NCBI GenBank assembly: GCA_017505725.1
Contig: JAFVOR010000053.1
Coordinates: 1-64,000 of the forward strand
DNA from: Alistipes sp.
Lineage (GTDB): Bacteria > Bacteroidota > Bacteroidia > Bacteroidales > Rikenellaceae
Direction of reading: 5' to 3'
DNA length: 64,000 nt
Shown here: positions 16,531-24,841 of the stretch, piece after piece
Position numbering within the stretch: position 1 is the stretch's first letter
How the letters are laid out: the number at the start of each line of letters is the position of its first letter
Position numbers and translations under genes: made by a program
The notes under the pieces: model-generated
What the model was told of the DNA's origin: nothing
Seen by the model: only the letters and a program-made list of their open reading frames with translations
The model's database searches: none

Positions 16531-17769
16531 ATGAAACGAACAGATATAGAGATAATGGCACCGGTTGGTTGCTACGAGTCGTTGCACGCAGCCATCAATG
16601 CCGGTGCAAACTCGGTATACTTCGGCATCGGTCGCCTCAATATGCGTGCGGCATCGGCTGCCAACTTCTCCGAAAAGGACCTGGAGCAGATTGTCGAGAT
16701 TGCCCACGCAGCGGGCGTTAAGACCTACCTCACGGTCAACACCATCATCTATGATGATGAGTTGCAGACTATGCACGAGGTGGTCGACAAGGCGAAGGCT
16801 GTGGGTGTCGATGCCATCATCGCATCGGATTTGGCGGTTATAACCTACGCCTACCACGCAGGTGTCGAGGTGCATATCTCGACGCAGTGCAACATATCGA
16901 ACTCGGAGGCGGTGAAGTTCTTCTCGCAGTGGGCCGACGTTGTGGTGCTGGCACGCGAACTCTCGCTCGAGCAGATTGCTGAGGTACACAAAGCCATCGT
17001 CGAGCAGGATATTCGTGGTCCAAAGGGCGAGTTGGTCGAGATTGAGATGTTTGCACACGGTGCGTTGTGTATGTCTATTTCGGGCAAATGCTACCTTAGT
17101 GAGCACGAGACCGCCTGCTCGGCCAATCGAGGTGCTTGCCGACAGATTTGTCGCCGCAAGTACACCATTCAGGACAAGGATACAGGCGAGATGCTCGATA
17201 TCGACGGACGCTACATCCTCTCACCAAAGGACCTCTGCACGGTTGACTTCCTCGACCAATTTATCGCAGCAGGTGTGCGGGTGCTGAAGATTGAGGGTCG
17301 CGCACGCGGTGGCGAGTATGTCAAGCGTGTGGTCGAGGCCTACGACAAGGCATTGCGCCTGATTGAGGCGGGCGAGTACACTCGCGAGGCTGCCGAAGAG
17401 TTGAAGGAGGGACTACTGCGTGTCTTCAATCGTGGTTTCTGGGGTGGCTACTATGCCCACAAACGCATTGTCGAGCACACCAACGCCTATGGTTCATCGG
17501 CAACCCACCGCAAGGAGTATGTGGGTAAGATTACCAACTATTTCAAAAATATTGGCGTAGCCGAGATTACCGTCGAGGCTTCGACCTTGGCAGAGGGCGA
17601 CGACATCCTCATAATGGGCGAAACCACAGGTGTTGTGGAGCAGAAGGCGGAGGGCATCGTTCTCAACGAGCAGGTTGTCGAGGGTGTCAAGCAGGGCGAT
17701 GTCTGCTCGATTAAGACCGTAGAGGTTGTTCGCCGCGGCGACAAACTCTACAAAGAGGTCAAGAGATAG
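16531..17769 (+). CDS. Peptidase U32 family protein (likely RNA hydroxylation enzyme)
   Basis: Member of family U32. In E. coli, members of this family (TrhP/YegQ, RlhA/YdcP) hydroxylate tRNA or 23S rRNA bases, so the peptidase name is historical. The N-terminus IEIMAPVGCYESLHAAINAG and the GANSVYFGIGRLNMRA block are typical. The U32 signature is at about residues 171-190 (EMFAHGALCMSISGKCYLS) and is followed by ACSANRGACRQICRRKY; the spaced Cys residues probably hold an iron-sulfur cluster. At 412 residues it is closer to TrhP length than to RlhA. It follows an F1 element and probably has its own promoter there, though I could not place one. Confidence 0.88.
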   Translation: MKRTDIEIMAPVGCYESLHAAINAGANSVYFGIGRLNMRAASAANFSEKDLEQIVEIAHAAGVKTYLTVNTIIYDDELQTMHEVVDKAKAVGVDAIIASDLAVITYAYHAGVEVHISTQCNISNSEAVKFFSQWADVVVLARELSLEQIAEVHKAIVEQDIRGPKGELVEIEMFAHGALCMSISGKCYLSEHETACSANRGACRQICRRKYTIQDKDTGEMLDIDGRYILSPKDLCTVDFLDQFIAAGVRVLKIEGRARGGEYVKRVVEAYDKALRLIEAGEYTREAAEELKEGLLRVFNRGFWGGYYAHKRIVEHTNAYGSSATHRKEYVGKITNYFKNIGVAEITVEASTLAEGDDILIMGETTGVVEQKAEGIVLNEQVVEGVKQGDVCSIKTVEVVRRGDKLYKEVKR

Positions 17770-17825
17770 TGAGTAGTGAGTAGTCAATGGCTCAATACTC
17801 CACACAAGCCTACGGTAGGCGCATC

Positions 17826-17844
17826 CATCAAGCAATGCTTGATG
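17826..17844. terminator. Hairpin between converging genes
   Basis: CATCAAGC / GCTTGATG hairpin with a 3-base loop at the converging ends of the U32 and DUF262 genes, overlapping the DUF262 stop codon. It has no strong T-run, so it is a weak terminator candidate. Confidence 0.45.
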
Positions 17845-19825
17845 GGAATAGTATCTTGAGCATACGCTCTTGATGCTCTATAATCTCTTCGCTACCCCAC
17901 CAATTCTTGTCAGCGCACATTTGCATCATAATCTTGAACTTGAGCGAGGCTACACTAATCTGGCTCCACTTCTTGTCGACATATATCTTGATTTTTGCTT
18001 GTGGGTCCAAGTTGGAACCCGAGCTATTCGCCTCGGCTCCAATCATCGCGAAGTTGCCATAGCAGTTCAACTCTTCGTGCGAGACTATCCTCTCCGACTC
18101 CTTGGCCTGCGGATAGAAGTGTTCGAGACTCTTGCGTGTGCGCGAGAAATAGAACTCTTTGAACGGAATTAAATCGAAGTCGCTACATCCCAGCTCATCA
18201 AAGAATTGCCTTCTCTCACTCGTTTCCTTCTTATACTCTTTACCTCGCATTCGCTCGTTATAGGCTCTCCAAAGCATATAGTCGGTGTAGTTGAATACAT
18301 AGAGCGGAACATTGTATGACCCCGGCTCAAACACTTTACAAAAATCTTCGCTCACCCTCCTATTCTTTATCTCTACGCTTAACGTATCACCGCTGAGGAT
18401 TGCACCATCAAAGGCATCCGGCTTTGGTTGCTTGTTCGAAGTTAGCGCATTCGAATTGAGGTATATATCGTGGAAATACTTATGTGAAAGCTTCCGCAAG
18501 AATTGGAGATAGGCCCCATTGACAGAGCTTTTATCACCGTTGCCACCCGGAAACTCCTTAAACAAGAATACCATAATATAGAACAGGTAGTTCTTGCGCT
18601 GACGAGGGGTAAAGGTCACCTCAAACATAGAGAGCAGATGCACCAACTCCTCTTGCATACTGGTATCGCCGGCTAAGTTTTTCAGGTCGTGACCACTTTT
18701 TAACTTATGGTAGTATTGCAATTTCCAGGGATTGCGACACTCGCTCTCATTCTGGTCGACTTCGTGATGCACCACATAGTTATCGAGGAGATAGCGAGCC
18801 TTCAGCAGATTGAAGAGAAATTGACGAGCAAACTCTGCGCTGTTGTTCGCAACCTTCTCCGAGCTCAAAACCTTACCAAACTCCCTCAATAGTTCCTTAT
18901 CGTCGAGCACGCAGGTTTTCGCTCCCCAACCGCCTTTCGTCAATGTCAATTTGAGTACAATCAACAGAAAGTTCGGAAAGTCAATAATCGGCTGAAATTG
19001 ATCGTTCCTATCTATGACTCCCTTTTCGTCGACCTCGCCTATTGACTGCGACATCAACTCCTTGATACTCCGCTTGCCTGCTTTCGCATCCTGCAGTGGA
19101 ATATTTTCAAATTTCGATATCACAAAATTATCCAACAGGGAGCCAAAAACCTCCGTGTAAGCGTACTTGTGCTGTATGTAGATACCCATCTCGCTACACG
19201 CCTCCCACACGTGGTAGAATTTTGCTCTATCTCCATCATTTTCCAGAAAGCTGCCAAGGAGTGACTTTACAATCTCGTGCATCTCGAGCTGCTCGCCACG
19301 CGAGTTCATCACCTCGAAGTAGTGATTCAAATCGACATCCTGTGGCACCTCGTAGTGGATGATATGCACATTTTTGCAGAAATATTCACGGAACTTATTC
19401 TCATCATCGAGGGCTCTAATCGCAGCCTTGGCAATCTCAAATCCTTCGATTATTCCTTGATCTACAGCACCTTTGCGTTCGTGCAAATTCTTGAGCGTCG
19501 AGGCCGACACCGAACGCGCAGTATAGGTGAGCTGGCTTACGCACTCAACCCCTAAGGCTTGGAGTATCAAGTATATAGTTGTCAGTCGTTGCTGACCATC
19601 GATTACCTCATAGATATTTCTATCACGCTTATATGTCACCAGAGTGCCTATGTAGTAGGGGGCATTGTTGTTTAATCGAGCCTGATTAACATCTCCGATG
19701 AGATCCAGAATCTCCCCACTCCCCCACGCATAGTTTCGCTGGTAGATAGGAATGGCATATTGCACCTGCTCAGCACAATATATATCGTATATCGAACAAT
19801 CGTTAAGGGGTAGATTATAACTCAT
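17828..19825 (-). CDS. DUF262 protein with C-terminal DUF1524 (HNH-type) domain
   Basis: Probable nucleic-acid-targeting protein of the DUF262/DUF1524 class, which includes GmrSD-type restriction enzymes and SspE-like defence nucleases. The start was set at MSYNLPLND, overlapping the upstream gene by 11 bases. N-terminal ParB-like motifs: IPIYQRNYAW (25-34) and VIDGQQRLTTIY (75-86), the latter a likely nucleotide-binding or hydrolysis site. The C-terminal 100 residues show a DUF1524/HNH pattern: LEHFYPQ near residue 567, then LNCYGNFAMIG and the Asn/Ser-rich segment EANSSGSNLDPQAK. 665 residues, apparently complete. It is the last gene of the operon with another DUF262 protein, an ion channel and a barrel protein. 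Function is inferred from family; nuclease activity is untested. Confidence 0.85.
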   Translation of the reverse strand: MSYNLPLNDCSIYDIYCAEQVQYAIPIYQRNYAWGSGEILDLIGDVNQARLNNNAPYYIGTLVTYKRDRNIYEVIDGQQRLTTIYLILQALGVECVSQLTYTARSVSASTLKNLHERKGAVDQGIIEGFEIAKAAIRALDDENKFREYFCKNVHIIHYEVPQDVDLNHYFEVMNSRGEQLEMHEIVKSLLGSFLENDGDRAKFYHVWEACSEMGIYIQHKYAYTEVFGSLLDNFVISKFENIPLQDAKAGKRSIKELMSQSIGEVDEKGVIDRNDQFQPIIDFPNFLLIVLKLTLTKGGWGAKTCVLDDKELLREFGKVLSSEKVANNSAEFARQFLFNLLKARYLLDNYVVHHEVDQNESECRNPWKLQYYHKLKSGHDLKNLAGDTSMQEELVHLLSMFEVTFTPRQRKNYLFYIMVFLFKEFPGGNGDKSSVNGAYLQFLRKLSHKYFHDIYLNSNALTSNKQPKPDAFDGAILSGDTLSVEIKNRRVSEDFCKVFEPGSYNVPLYVFNYTDYMLWRAYNERMRGKEYKKETSERRQFFDELGCSDFDLIPFKEFYFSRTRKSLEHFYPQAKESERIVSHEELNCYGNFAMIGAEANSSGSNLDPQAKIKIYVDKKWSQISVASLKFKIMMQMCADKNWWGSEEIIEHQERMLKILFPSSIA

Positions 19826-21350
19826 TATCGCTCTTTGTTGGTTGATCAATCAAAAATTTATTCTCCTTCAGGAAATGGAGGTAGTGCCTATATACTCCAC
19901 TATCCGCATCCATCTCATCCATCTTGCCAATATCACAGCCTTTGCAGCTATCACTCAAATCGGCTTGTGTCAATGGTGTTAGTTTGTTGTCGAGCGTACT
20001 CAATAACGAAACCGGAGTATCTGATGCAAGGATTGTACGGTAGAGGTTAAAGCTATTCTTCCTCTCTCTAGCTCTGCCAAGAATGTAGTTTTGCGCCGAA
20101 TGCCACCCAAGATGATCGTACTGTGCACGCAACGAATAGGCCCAAGCAAAGGCGTAGATGAGGAACTGCTGCTCAAAAAGTGCGACATCCTCCTTGCTCG
20201 GCTTCGTGGCAGGACAAAATCTGTCGACATATAGCAGTAATGCCAAATTAAACATTAGTCGCACGATATTGTTACCCGTACCCTTATTGAAATAGAGATC
20301 GAGCGTTTTTACTATGCTATTGTCTTGCACATAAAAGCCGACATACTTGCTATTATCCTCGATATCCTTGAGAATAGCATAGTAGTGTTGTGTAAACTCG
20401 AAGAATGGTCGACCTGCAATGACAGGAGTGTTGAGCTGAAATGGTGCCAACTCACGCGCACCCGACACAAAGGGCATCGCCGAGCCCTGCACATAGCGTG
20501 CATAGGCATAGGCACTCTTGTAGAACTGCGCATAGGGGCTGCTCGATGCCTTGCATACACCCTTGAACATATGCAGGCTCCGTTCATCGAGTTTGTCGGC
20601 CCATTCGCCATTTATCCACTCTTTCAGGCGATAGAGACACTGCCCAAAGAGGTAGTTAAGCTGGTTCTGGGGCAAACTCTCCCACATCTTGACAATGGTC
20701 TCGACTTCGGTGGGTGCCACATCGTTCATCTCGCGAAGATGGTACGCCTTCAACAGATCGTGCGGGTAGAGGGCCTTGCCTCGCGCATTCTGCGAATCGA
20801 AGAACTGAAAGGCCTCCGATTGATCATCAGTGATGACCACAACAAGTTCACATTGCTGCTCGATAAACTCACGCAGATTGAGCATATCGGCCCGATGGTC
20901 GTTATTCTCACCTCCCTTGTCTACCCTACGCCTAAAGGCGTTGAGATTGAGGGGAATATTGCGACGACTATAGAGATTGTCGAAAGTCTCTTGTTCGAGA
21001 AACTTTATCTCTCTTCTCTTCGATAGATCGGTCTCAAGTTCGTACAAAGCATAGAGCAACAATGCAAAGGTTATTGTTCGCTGCTGTCCATCCACTATAT
21101 TATATCCATTGGTACCGTGGTGGAGAATCAGCGTTCCCACTCTGTAGACCTCCTTATTATTGTTACGGGCCTCGATAACATCATCGAGCAACTGCACGGC
21201 ATTTCGAGCGTTCCACTTGTAGGGGCGTTGATACTCGGGGATGACAAGATTAATACCTTCGATAACCTTACCATCTGCACCAGTTGTTATCTTCTGTTCG
21301 AGCAACAAATCACCTATCTTAGTGATAGCCAATGTAATATGTTTAGCCAT
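19815..21350 (-). CDS. DUF262 protein without recognisable nuclease domain
   Basis: Second DUF262 protein of the operon. The start was set at MAKHITLAITKIGDLL; the open frame extends 147 bases further upstream into the channel gene but those residues look like out-of-frame shadow. DUF262 motifs: LVIPEYQRPYKW (35-46) and YNIVDGQQRTITFALLL (83-99), then FFDSQNARGKALYPHDLLKAY, a conserved block of the family. The C-terminal 300 residues are helical-looking, and I see no IEHxxPQ/HNH block, so this copy may be the sensor or ATPase partner of the nuclease-bearing copy. 511 residues. It starts 14 bases after the channel gene and overlaps the next DUF262 gene by 11 bases, so translation is probably coupled. 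Confidence 0.82.
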   Translation of the reverse strand: MAKHITLAITKIGDLLLEQKITTGADGKVIEGINLVIPEYQRPYKWNARNAVQLLDDVIEARNNNKEVYRVGTLILHHGTNGYNIVDGQQRTITFALLLYALYELETDLSKRREIKFLEQETFDNLYSRRNIPLNLNAFRRRVDKGGENNDHRADMLNLREFIEQQCELVVVITDDQSEAFQFFDSQNARGKALYPHDLLKAYHLREMNDVAPTEVETIVKMWESLPQNQLNYLFGQCLYRLKEWINGEWADKLDERSLHMFKGVCKASSSPYAQFYKSAYAYARYVQGSAMPFVSGARELAPFQLNTPVIAGRPFFEFTQHYYAILKDIEDNSKYVGFYVQDNSIVKTLDLYFNKGTGNNIVRLMFNLALLLYVDRFCPATKPSKEDVALFEQQFLIYAFAWAYSLRAQYDHLGWHSAQNYILGRARERKNSFNLYRTILASDTPVSLLSTLDNKLTPLTQADLSDSCKGCDIGKMDEMDADSGVYRHYLHFLKENKFLIDQPTKSDNEL

Positions 21351-21364
21351 TTTTACTTTTGTTG

Positions 21365-23062
21365 TTAATAACCGCACTTTTTCGCTTTGAGGTCTGCGGA
21401 GTAGTGCTTGACCTCGCCTTCGATGTGGCGATTGAGTGCATCGGCAATGGTCTTGGCAATGGCGATGCGGCGCATATCCCACAAGCAAGCACTCCAAGCC
21501 ACGCGGAGCACGATATTGTTCTTGCAGCCCTTGCCCTCGCTAAACTTACGCAGATAGTGGTTTGGCGAGGCGGCGGTGTGGTATCGCTGATGGTCGGAAG
21601 CCATCTCGTACTCCTCCATCAACTTCGCCGACAACTCCTCATAGATTGCTCGATACCTCTCCATATCCTGCACAAGAAGGTTTTCGCCATCGAAGCTCTC
21701 ATCTCCCTTCTTGCCTCCTGCCGAGAAGTGGAAGATGGTCGGATAGGTAGGTTCGTTGGCTCCACTCGCCGCAAGGAAGGTGAGAGTCCAGCTGCCCTCG
21801 CGCGAGGTCAGTGACTCCAAGTCCTCCATATAGAGCGGCAGATTATCATCCACATTATTTCGATCCTCGAAGATGTAGTACGAGCGATATGGGCGCAACT
21901 CACCAACCTCGCGACTGATGTAGTTGAAGCCTCCAATAAGTGCCAGATAGTAGGCAAAGTAGCCCGAGCACGGATCGACAAGACTCGACGGTGAGACAAT
22001 GGTTATCTTCGAGCCTCGGTCGATACAGCAACCGTAAGGGCGATTCTTGACGAAGTACTCGATCGCCAACTTGTCTTGCGGATGCTGGTCGGAGGTTTGT
22101 GTAGCCGCAAGGTTTACGATGCGGAACACCTCCGATGCCTCCACAGCATCGAAAATATCATTCTCCTTCATACCCATACGCGCCTGGATATCGCATATCG
22201 AGAGGTATGGAGGTAGCACCTGATATCCCGTAGGGCGGTCGAGTTTGCGCTCGAAGGCACGGTGTAATTTGTCGGTATTCTTCTCGATAACATCCTTGTG
22301 GAGTTCCTCCTCCATAGCCTCCGAGAAGCCTGCGCCAATCAAACCGGCAGGCACTGCAAAGAGGGCTATTCCGAGCAGACCGATGATGCAGGCAATGATG
22401 CGACCGACCAACGTGATAGGCGGAGTATCGGCAAAACCTCCCGGGTCACCTATGTACTGCGCAAAGGCCCATACCACCGAGCGTATACCATTGTTGTAGA
22501 CCTCGGGCTGCGCTGCGTGCTCGTAGAAGAATAGTACGAACGAGAGCATCAGGGTGACAATCACCAGGAACTGCAACGAGATGAGCATCTCCTTCGACTT
22601 CGAAGAGATGGCCTGCTGCACCAATCGGAACGAGCGCATATAGCGGAATATGCGCAACAGACGCAACACGCGCAACGACTTGAGCAGCGAGTAGTTGAGT
22701 CCCGGTATAAAGAATGTCAGATAGAAGGTGTAGGTCGAGAGTATATCTATCAGTCCGTAGAACGAGAAGCAGTAGCGCACTCTGCCCCAGAAACCCTTGT
22801 AGTTTTCGTCAATCTCGTCTGCTGCCCATATACGCAGTGTTACCTCGACGGTGAAGGCCGCCACGGTCACATAGTCAATAATCTGCAACACCTTCTCGCA
22901 GAGGGGCGAAATCTCGAACGTCGCAACAAAGAGCGACAATGTGCTGAGGACAATCAGGCCGATAATCGCATAATCGACATAGTTCTCCCACTGATGGGTG
23001 TGGAGGTTACTATCGAATACACGGGCCAATTGTTTCTTGAACTTTTCAGCTTTAGTCATCAT
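21365..23062 (-). CDS. Voltage-gated-type ion channel with large cytoplasmic domain
   Basis: Inner-membrane channel subunit with six segments: S1 about 29-50, S2 57-80, S3 98-118, S4 125-150, S5 158-181 and S6 218-246. S4 carries Arg at every third position (LKSLRVLRLLRIFRYMRSFR), a voltage-sensor signature. The pore loop reads WAFAQYIGDPGGFADTPP, and S6 (GLLGIALFAVPAGLIGAGF) closely resembles potassium channels. Yet the filter TxGYG is absent: YIGDPGGF stands in its place, so ion selectivity is unknown. Residues 250-565 form a cytoplasmic domain I do not recognise. It sits between a barrel protein gene (26 bases upstream) and two DUF262 genes, so a gated effector in a defence operon is a reasonable inference. 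Confidence 0.85.
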   Translation of the reverse strand: MMTKAEKFKKQLARVFDSNLHTHQWENYVDYAIIGLIVLSTLSLFVATFEISPLCEKVLQIIDYVTVAAFTVEVTLRIWAADEIDENYKGFWGRVRYCFSFYGLIDILSTYTFYLTFFIPGLNYSLLKSLRVLRLLRIFRYMRSFRLVQQAISSKSKEMLISLQFLVIVTLMLSFVLFFYEHAAQPEVYNNGIRSVVWAFAQYIGDPGGFADTPPITLVGRIIACIIGLLGIALFAVPAGLIGAGFSEAMEEELHKDVIEKNTDKLHRAFERKLDRPTGYQVLPPYLSICDIQARMGMKENDIFDAVEASEVFRIVNLAATQTSDQHPQDKLAIEYFVKNRPYGCCIDRGSKITIVSPSSLVDPCSGYFAYYLALIGGFNYISREVGELRPYRSYYIFEDRNNVDDNLPLYMEDLESLTSREGSWTLTFLAASGANEPTYPTIFHFSAGGKKGDESFDGENLLVQDMERYRAIYEELSAKLMEEYEMASDHQRYHTAASPNHYLRKFSEGKGCKNNIVLRVAWSACLWDMRRIAIAKTIADALNRHIEGEVKHYSADLKAKKCGY

Positions 23063-23088
23063 ATTCTGTCGTTTGGATTATCTCTAAT

Positions 23089-23841
23089 CTATCGTTTTGG
23101 GTTGTTGATCTGCCACGCCACACCGCAGCTGAGCGCCCAGCACTGCTTTGGCTGACGCACATCAAGAGAGGCTGCAAGGTCGAGCTGCACACGCTCGTGT
23201 ACCATATAGTTGAAGCCGAAGTCTACGCCATAAAGGCAGTTACCGCGTGCGAAGTTGTTGTAGCTCTCGACAAATGCGCCAAGTCGCTCGGTTACCGAGA
23301 AACCGAAGCACAGTGCCACAAATGCCGAAGGTGCAGGGGTAACGCCATCCCACTCGGCTCCCACATTGTAACCGATGCTGAACCAATCATTTACGGGATT
23401 ATCGAAGAGGAGATAGATGGAAGGTGCGAGATGCTCCACCACAAAGCCATTGTTGCCTGTGCCGGGTATAGCGAGATTTGCCATCAACGAAATTGCAGGA
23501 ATGGCATCTCTGCCCTCGAAGCAGCGAATCTTCGTTCCGAGCGTAAGTCCTGAGAATGCTGCGTTCCACTTCGCTTCGTTGTGGTGAATGAAGGCATCGC
23601 CACCCAAGCGCACCTCCACGCCATCGAACAGACCGTAGCGGAGGAGCGTATTGCTGAATGTAAACTGCCCCTTTGCACCATCGCCATCGTACTGGATTCC
23701 TTGCTCGAGCTGCACAACCTTGCGTGCCACAACACCAGGACCAGTCGATGCGCCTGGTCTGTCTGCTGTAAATTCAATCTCTTGTGCTAGGGTCACTCCA
23801 AACACGCACATCAACATCAAAACCGCAAAAATCCTCTTCAC
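23089..23841 (-). CDS. Outer-membrane beta-barrel protein (phenol MetA-like transporter family)
   Basis: Signal peptide, residues 1-19 (MLMCVFGVTLAQ), then the start EIEFTADRPGASTGPGVV. That opening is typical of the barrel family annotated as transporter / MetA-pathway-of-phenol-degradation. Alternating polar and aromatic strands run through the 250 residues and it ends near SCGVAWQINNPKR. Cargo is unknown; the family name reflects one member and should not be taken as function. It is the first gene of the operon with the channel and two DUF262 proteins, 26 bases upstream of the channel gene, with a promoter at 23920-23927. It could be an unrelated passenger or an outer-membrane partner. Confidence 0.7.
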   Translation of the reverse strand: MKRIFAVLMLMCVFGVTLAQEIEFTADRPGASTGPGVVARKVVQLEQGIQYDGDGAKGQFTFSNTLLRYGLFDGVEVRLGGDAFIHHNEAKWNAAFSGLTLGTKIRCFEGRDAIPAISLMANLAIPGTGNNGFVVEHLAPSIYLLFDNPVNDWFSIGYNVGAEWDGVTPAPSAFVALCFGFSVTERLGAFVESYNNFARGNCLYGVDFGFNYMVHERVQLDLAASLDVRQPKQCWALSCGVAWQINNPKR

Positions 23842-23919
23842 AATATAAGTTTTGTTGTTTTATAACGGGAAAATCATCAAATGGCGACATAAATATGACC
23901 ATATGTAATATTTTGAACA

Positions 23920-23927
23920 CAAATGTA
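23920..23927 (-). promoter_or_regulatory. Promoter (-7 element) of the barrel/channel/DUF262 operon
   Basis: Minus-strand TACATTTG matching TAnnTTTG, about 79 bases upstream of the barrel protein start. With gaps of 26 and 14 bases and then an 11-base overlap downstream, one transcript probably carries all four genes. Confidence 0.65.
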
Positions 23928-23984
23928 ACAAAAATATCAGAATCGGCAAAATTTGACGCTGTGGCGGGGCTACAACGGGGGTAA

Positions 23985-24108
23985 ACAGCGATATTTTTGC
24001 GCTAACTGCCGTCACCATTCCGTACTTCCAATAGTCAGTCAACTCCACCACCTGCCTTTGATACTCTTGCTTGTCAGTTGAAACTCTTGCTAAAATCACT
24101 ACTCTCAT
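23985..24108 (-). pseudogene. Remnant of a serine recombinase (resolvase/invertase) N-terminus
   Basis: The first 26 codons read MRVVILARVSTDKQEYQRQ followed by VVELTDY, a clear resolvase N-terminus including the catalytic Ser of RVST. Homology fades after about codon 40 and the frame ends at 23860 in unrelated sequence, so most of the catalytic domain and all of the DNA-binding domain are missing. No other part is visible nearby. It marks past mobile-element activity at the edge of the AT-rich stretch. Confidence 0.65.
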
Positions 24109-24202
24109 AATCTATCTATTTTATGTAACTATCGGATTATGAGGCGAATATAGCGCTTCTTTTTGAGATTCGCCAGTAAACAGGGAAGAATCATCACAAA
24201 AA

Positions 24203-24227
24203 CACCCACGAGAGAGACTCGTGGGTG
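24203..24227 (-). terminator. Terminator after the hypothetical membrane protein
   Basis: Perfect 10-bp stem CACCCACGAG / CTCGTGGGTG with a 5-base loop; on the minus strand it is followed by TTTTTGTG. It closes the leucine-rich lipoprotein operon. Confidence 0.88.
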
Positions 24228-24234
24228 ATGATGA

Positions 24235-24810
24235 TTAAATTTGCTCACAAATAAATTTACATATTTTGCACGATAGCTCGCAAATGGGATCTTTCAAGGA
24301 ACAGAGCAAGGATATTACACCTATAATAAGCGAGGGCAAACCTATGCGAAAAGACATTCTAGTAGCGCTATTTGGGTGATGCCAATAATACATAAACCGA
24401 CATCCTCTTGTAATCAGAACCTCAGATTTGTCATCAGGTCTATCCACTCTAATTTCTCCATTCTTTTGCTTTTCGATGCGAGATAATTCCCCCAGTGACT
24501 TATTTGTTAATGCAGCACATTTACTTGTAAACTTATCAACACTTAATAATTCTACACGACGATAAATAGAGCGGTCTTTATATGAAACTTTCACAATGGG
24601 AAGTCTTCGAGAAAAATTACACTTTCTTTGAAAGTATTGATATTTGGGAACTCCAAAGATTTTCTCGAAAGATGTATTGTGTACAACTACTGTATCCTGA
24701 TAATTATCAACAGAGTACAAATATAATTTTCCATCCTTATACTCCTGTTTATCAGATCCTCCTCTGAATGGTAAAATAATTGCAACATCAAATATTTTAG
24801 AACGCTTCAT
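24235..24810 (-). CDS. Hypothetical protein with C-terminal membrane segment
   Basis: I do not recognise this 191-residue protein. It is basic and rich in Lys, Arg and Tyr over residues 1-150, has no signal peptide, and has one likely membrane helix near residues 155-172 (GLPSLIIGVISLLC) followed by a Cys-rich tail with four Cys. A tail-anchored topology with the bulk in the cytoplasm is possible. The gene starts 31 bases after the leucine-rich lipoprotein gene and is followed by a good terminator, so it is the last gene of that transcript. Base composition is AT-rich (a sampled 60-base line is about 35% GC), unlike most of the window, which suggests acquisition by transfer. Confidence 0.6.
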   Translation of the reverse strand: MKRSKIFDVAIILPFRGGSDKQEYKDGKLYLYSVDNYQDTVVVHNTSFEKIFGVPKYQYFQRKCNFSRRLPIVKVSYKDRSIYRRVELLSVDKFTSKCAALTNKSLGELSRIEKQKNGEIRVDRPDDKSEVLITRGCRFMYYWHHPNSATRMSFRIGLPSLIIGVISLLCSLKDPICELSCKICKFICEQI

Positions 24811-24841
24811 AGATTTAATATTTTATAGGTTAATAAATAAA

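Noticed and set aside
21351..21497. The longer start of the first DUF262 gene, 147 bases upstream
   Set aside because: The added residues are Arg/His/Cys-rich, lie inside the channel gene, and the DUF262 family starts near MAKHITLAI.
23860..24108. An 82-codon frame as a working recombinase
   Set aside because: Only about the first 40 codons match a resolvase; the rest of the catalytic and DNA-binding domains are missing, so it is a remnant.
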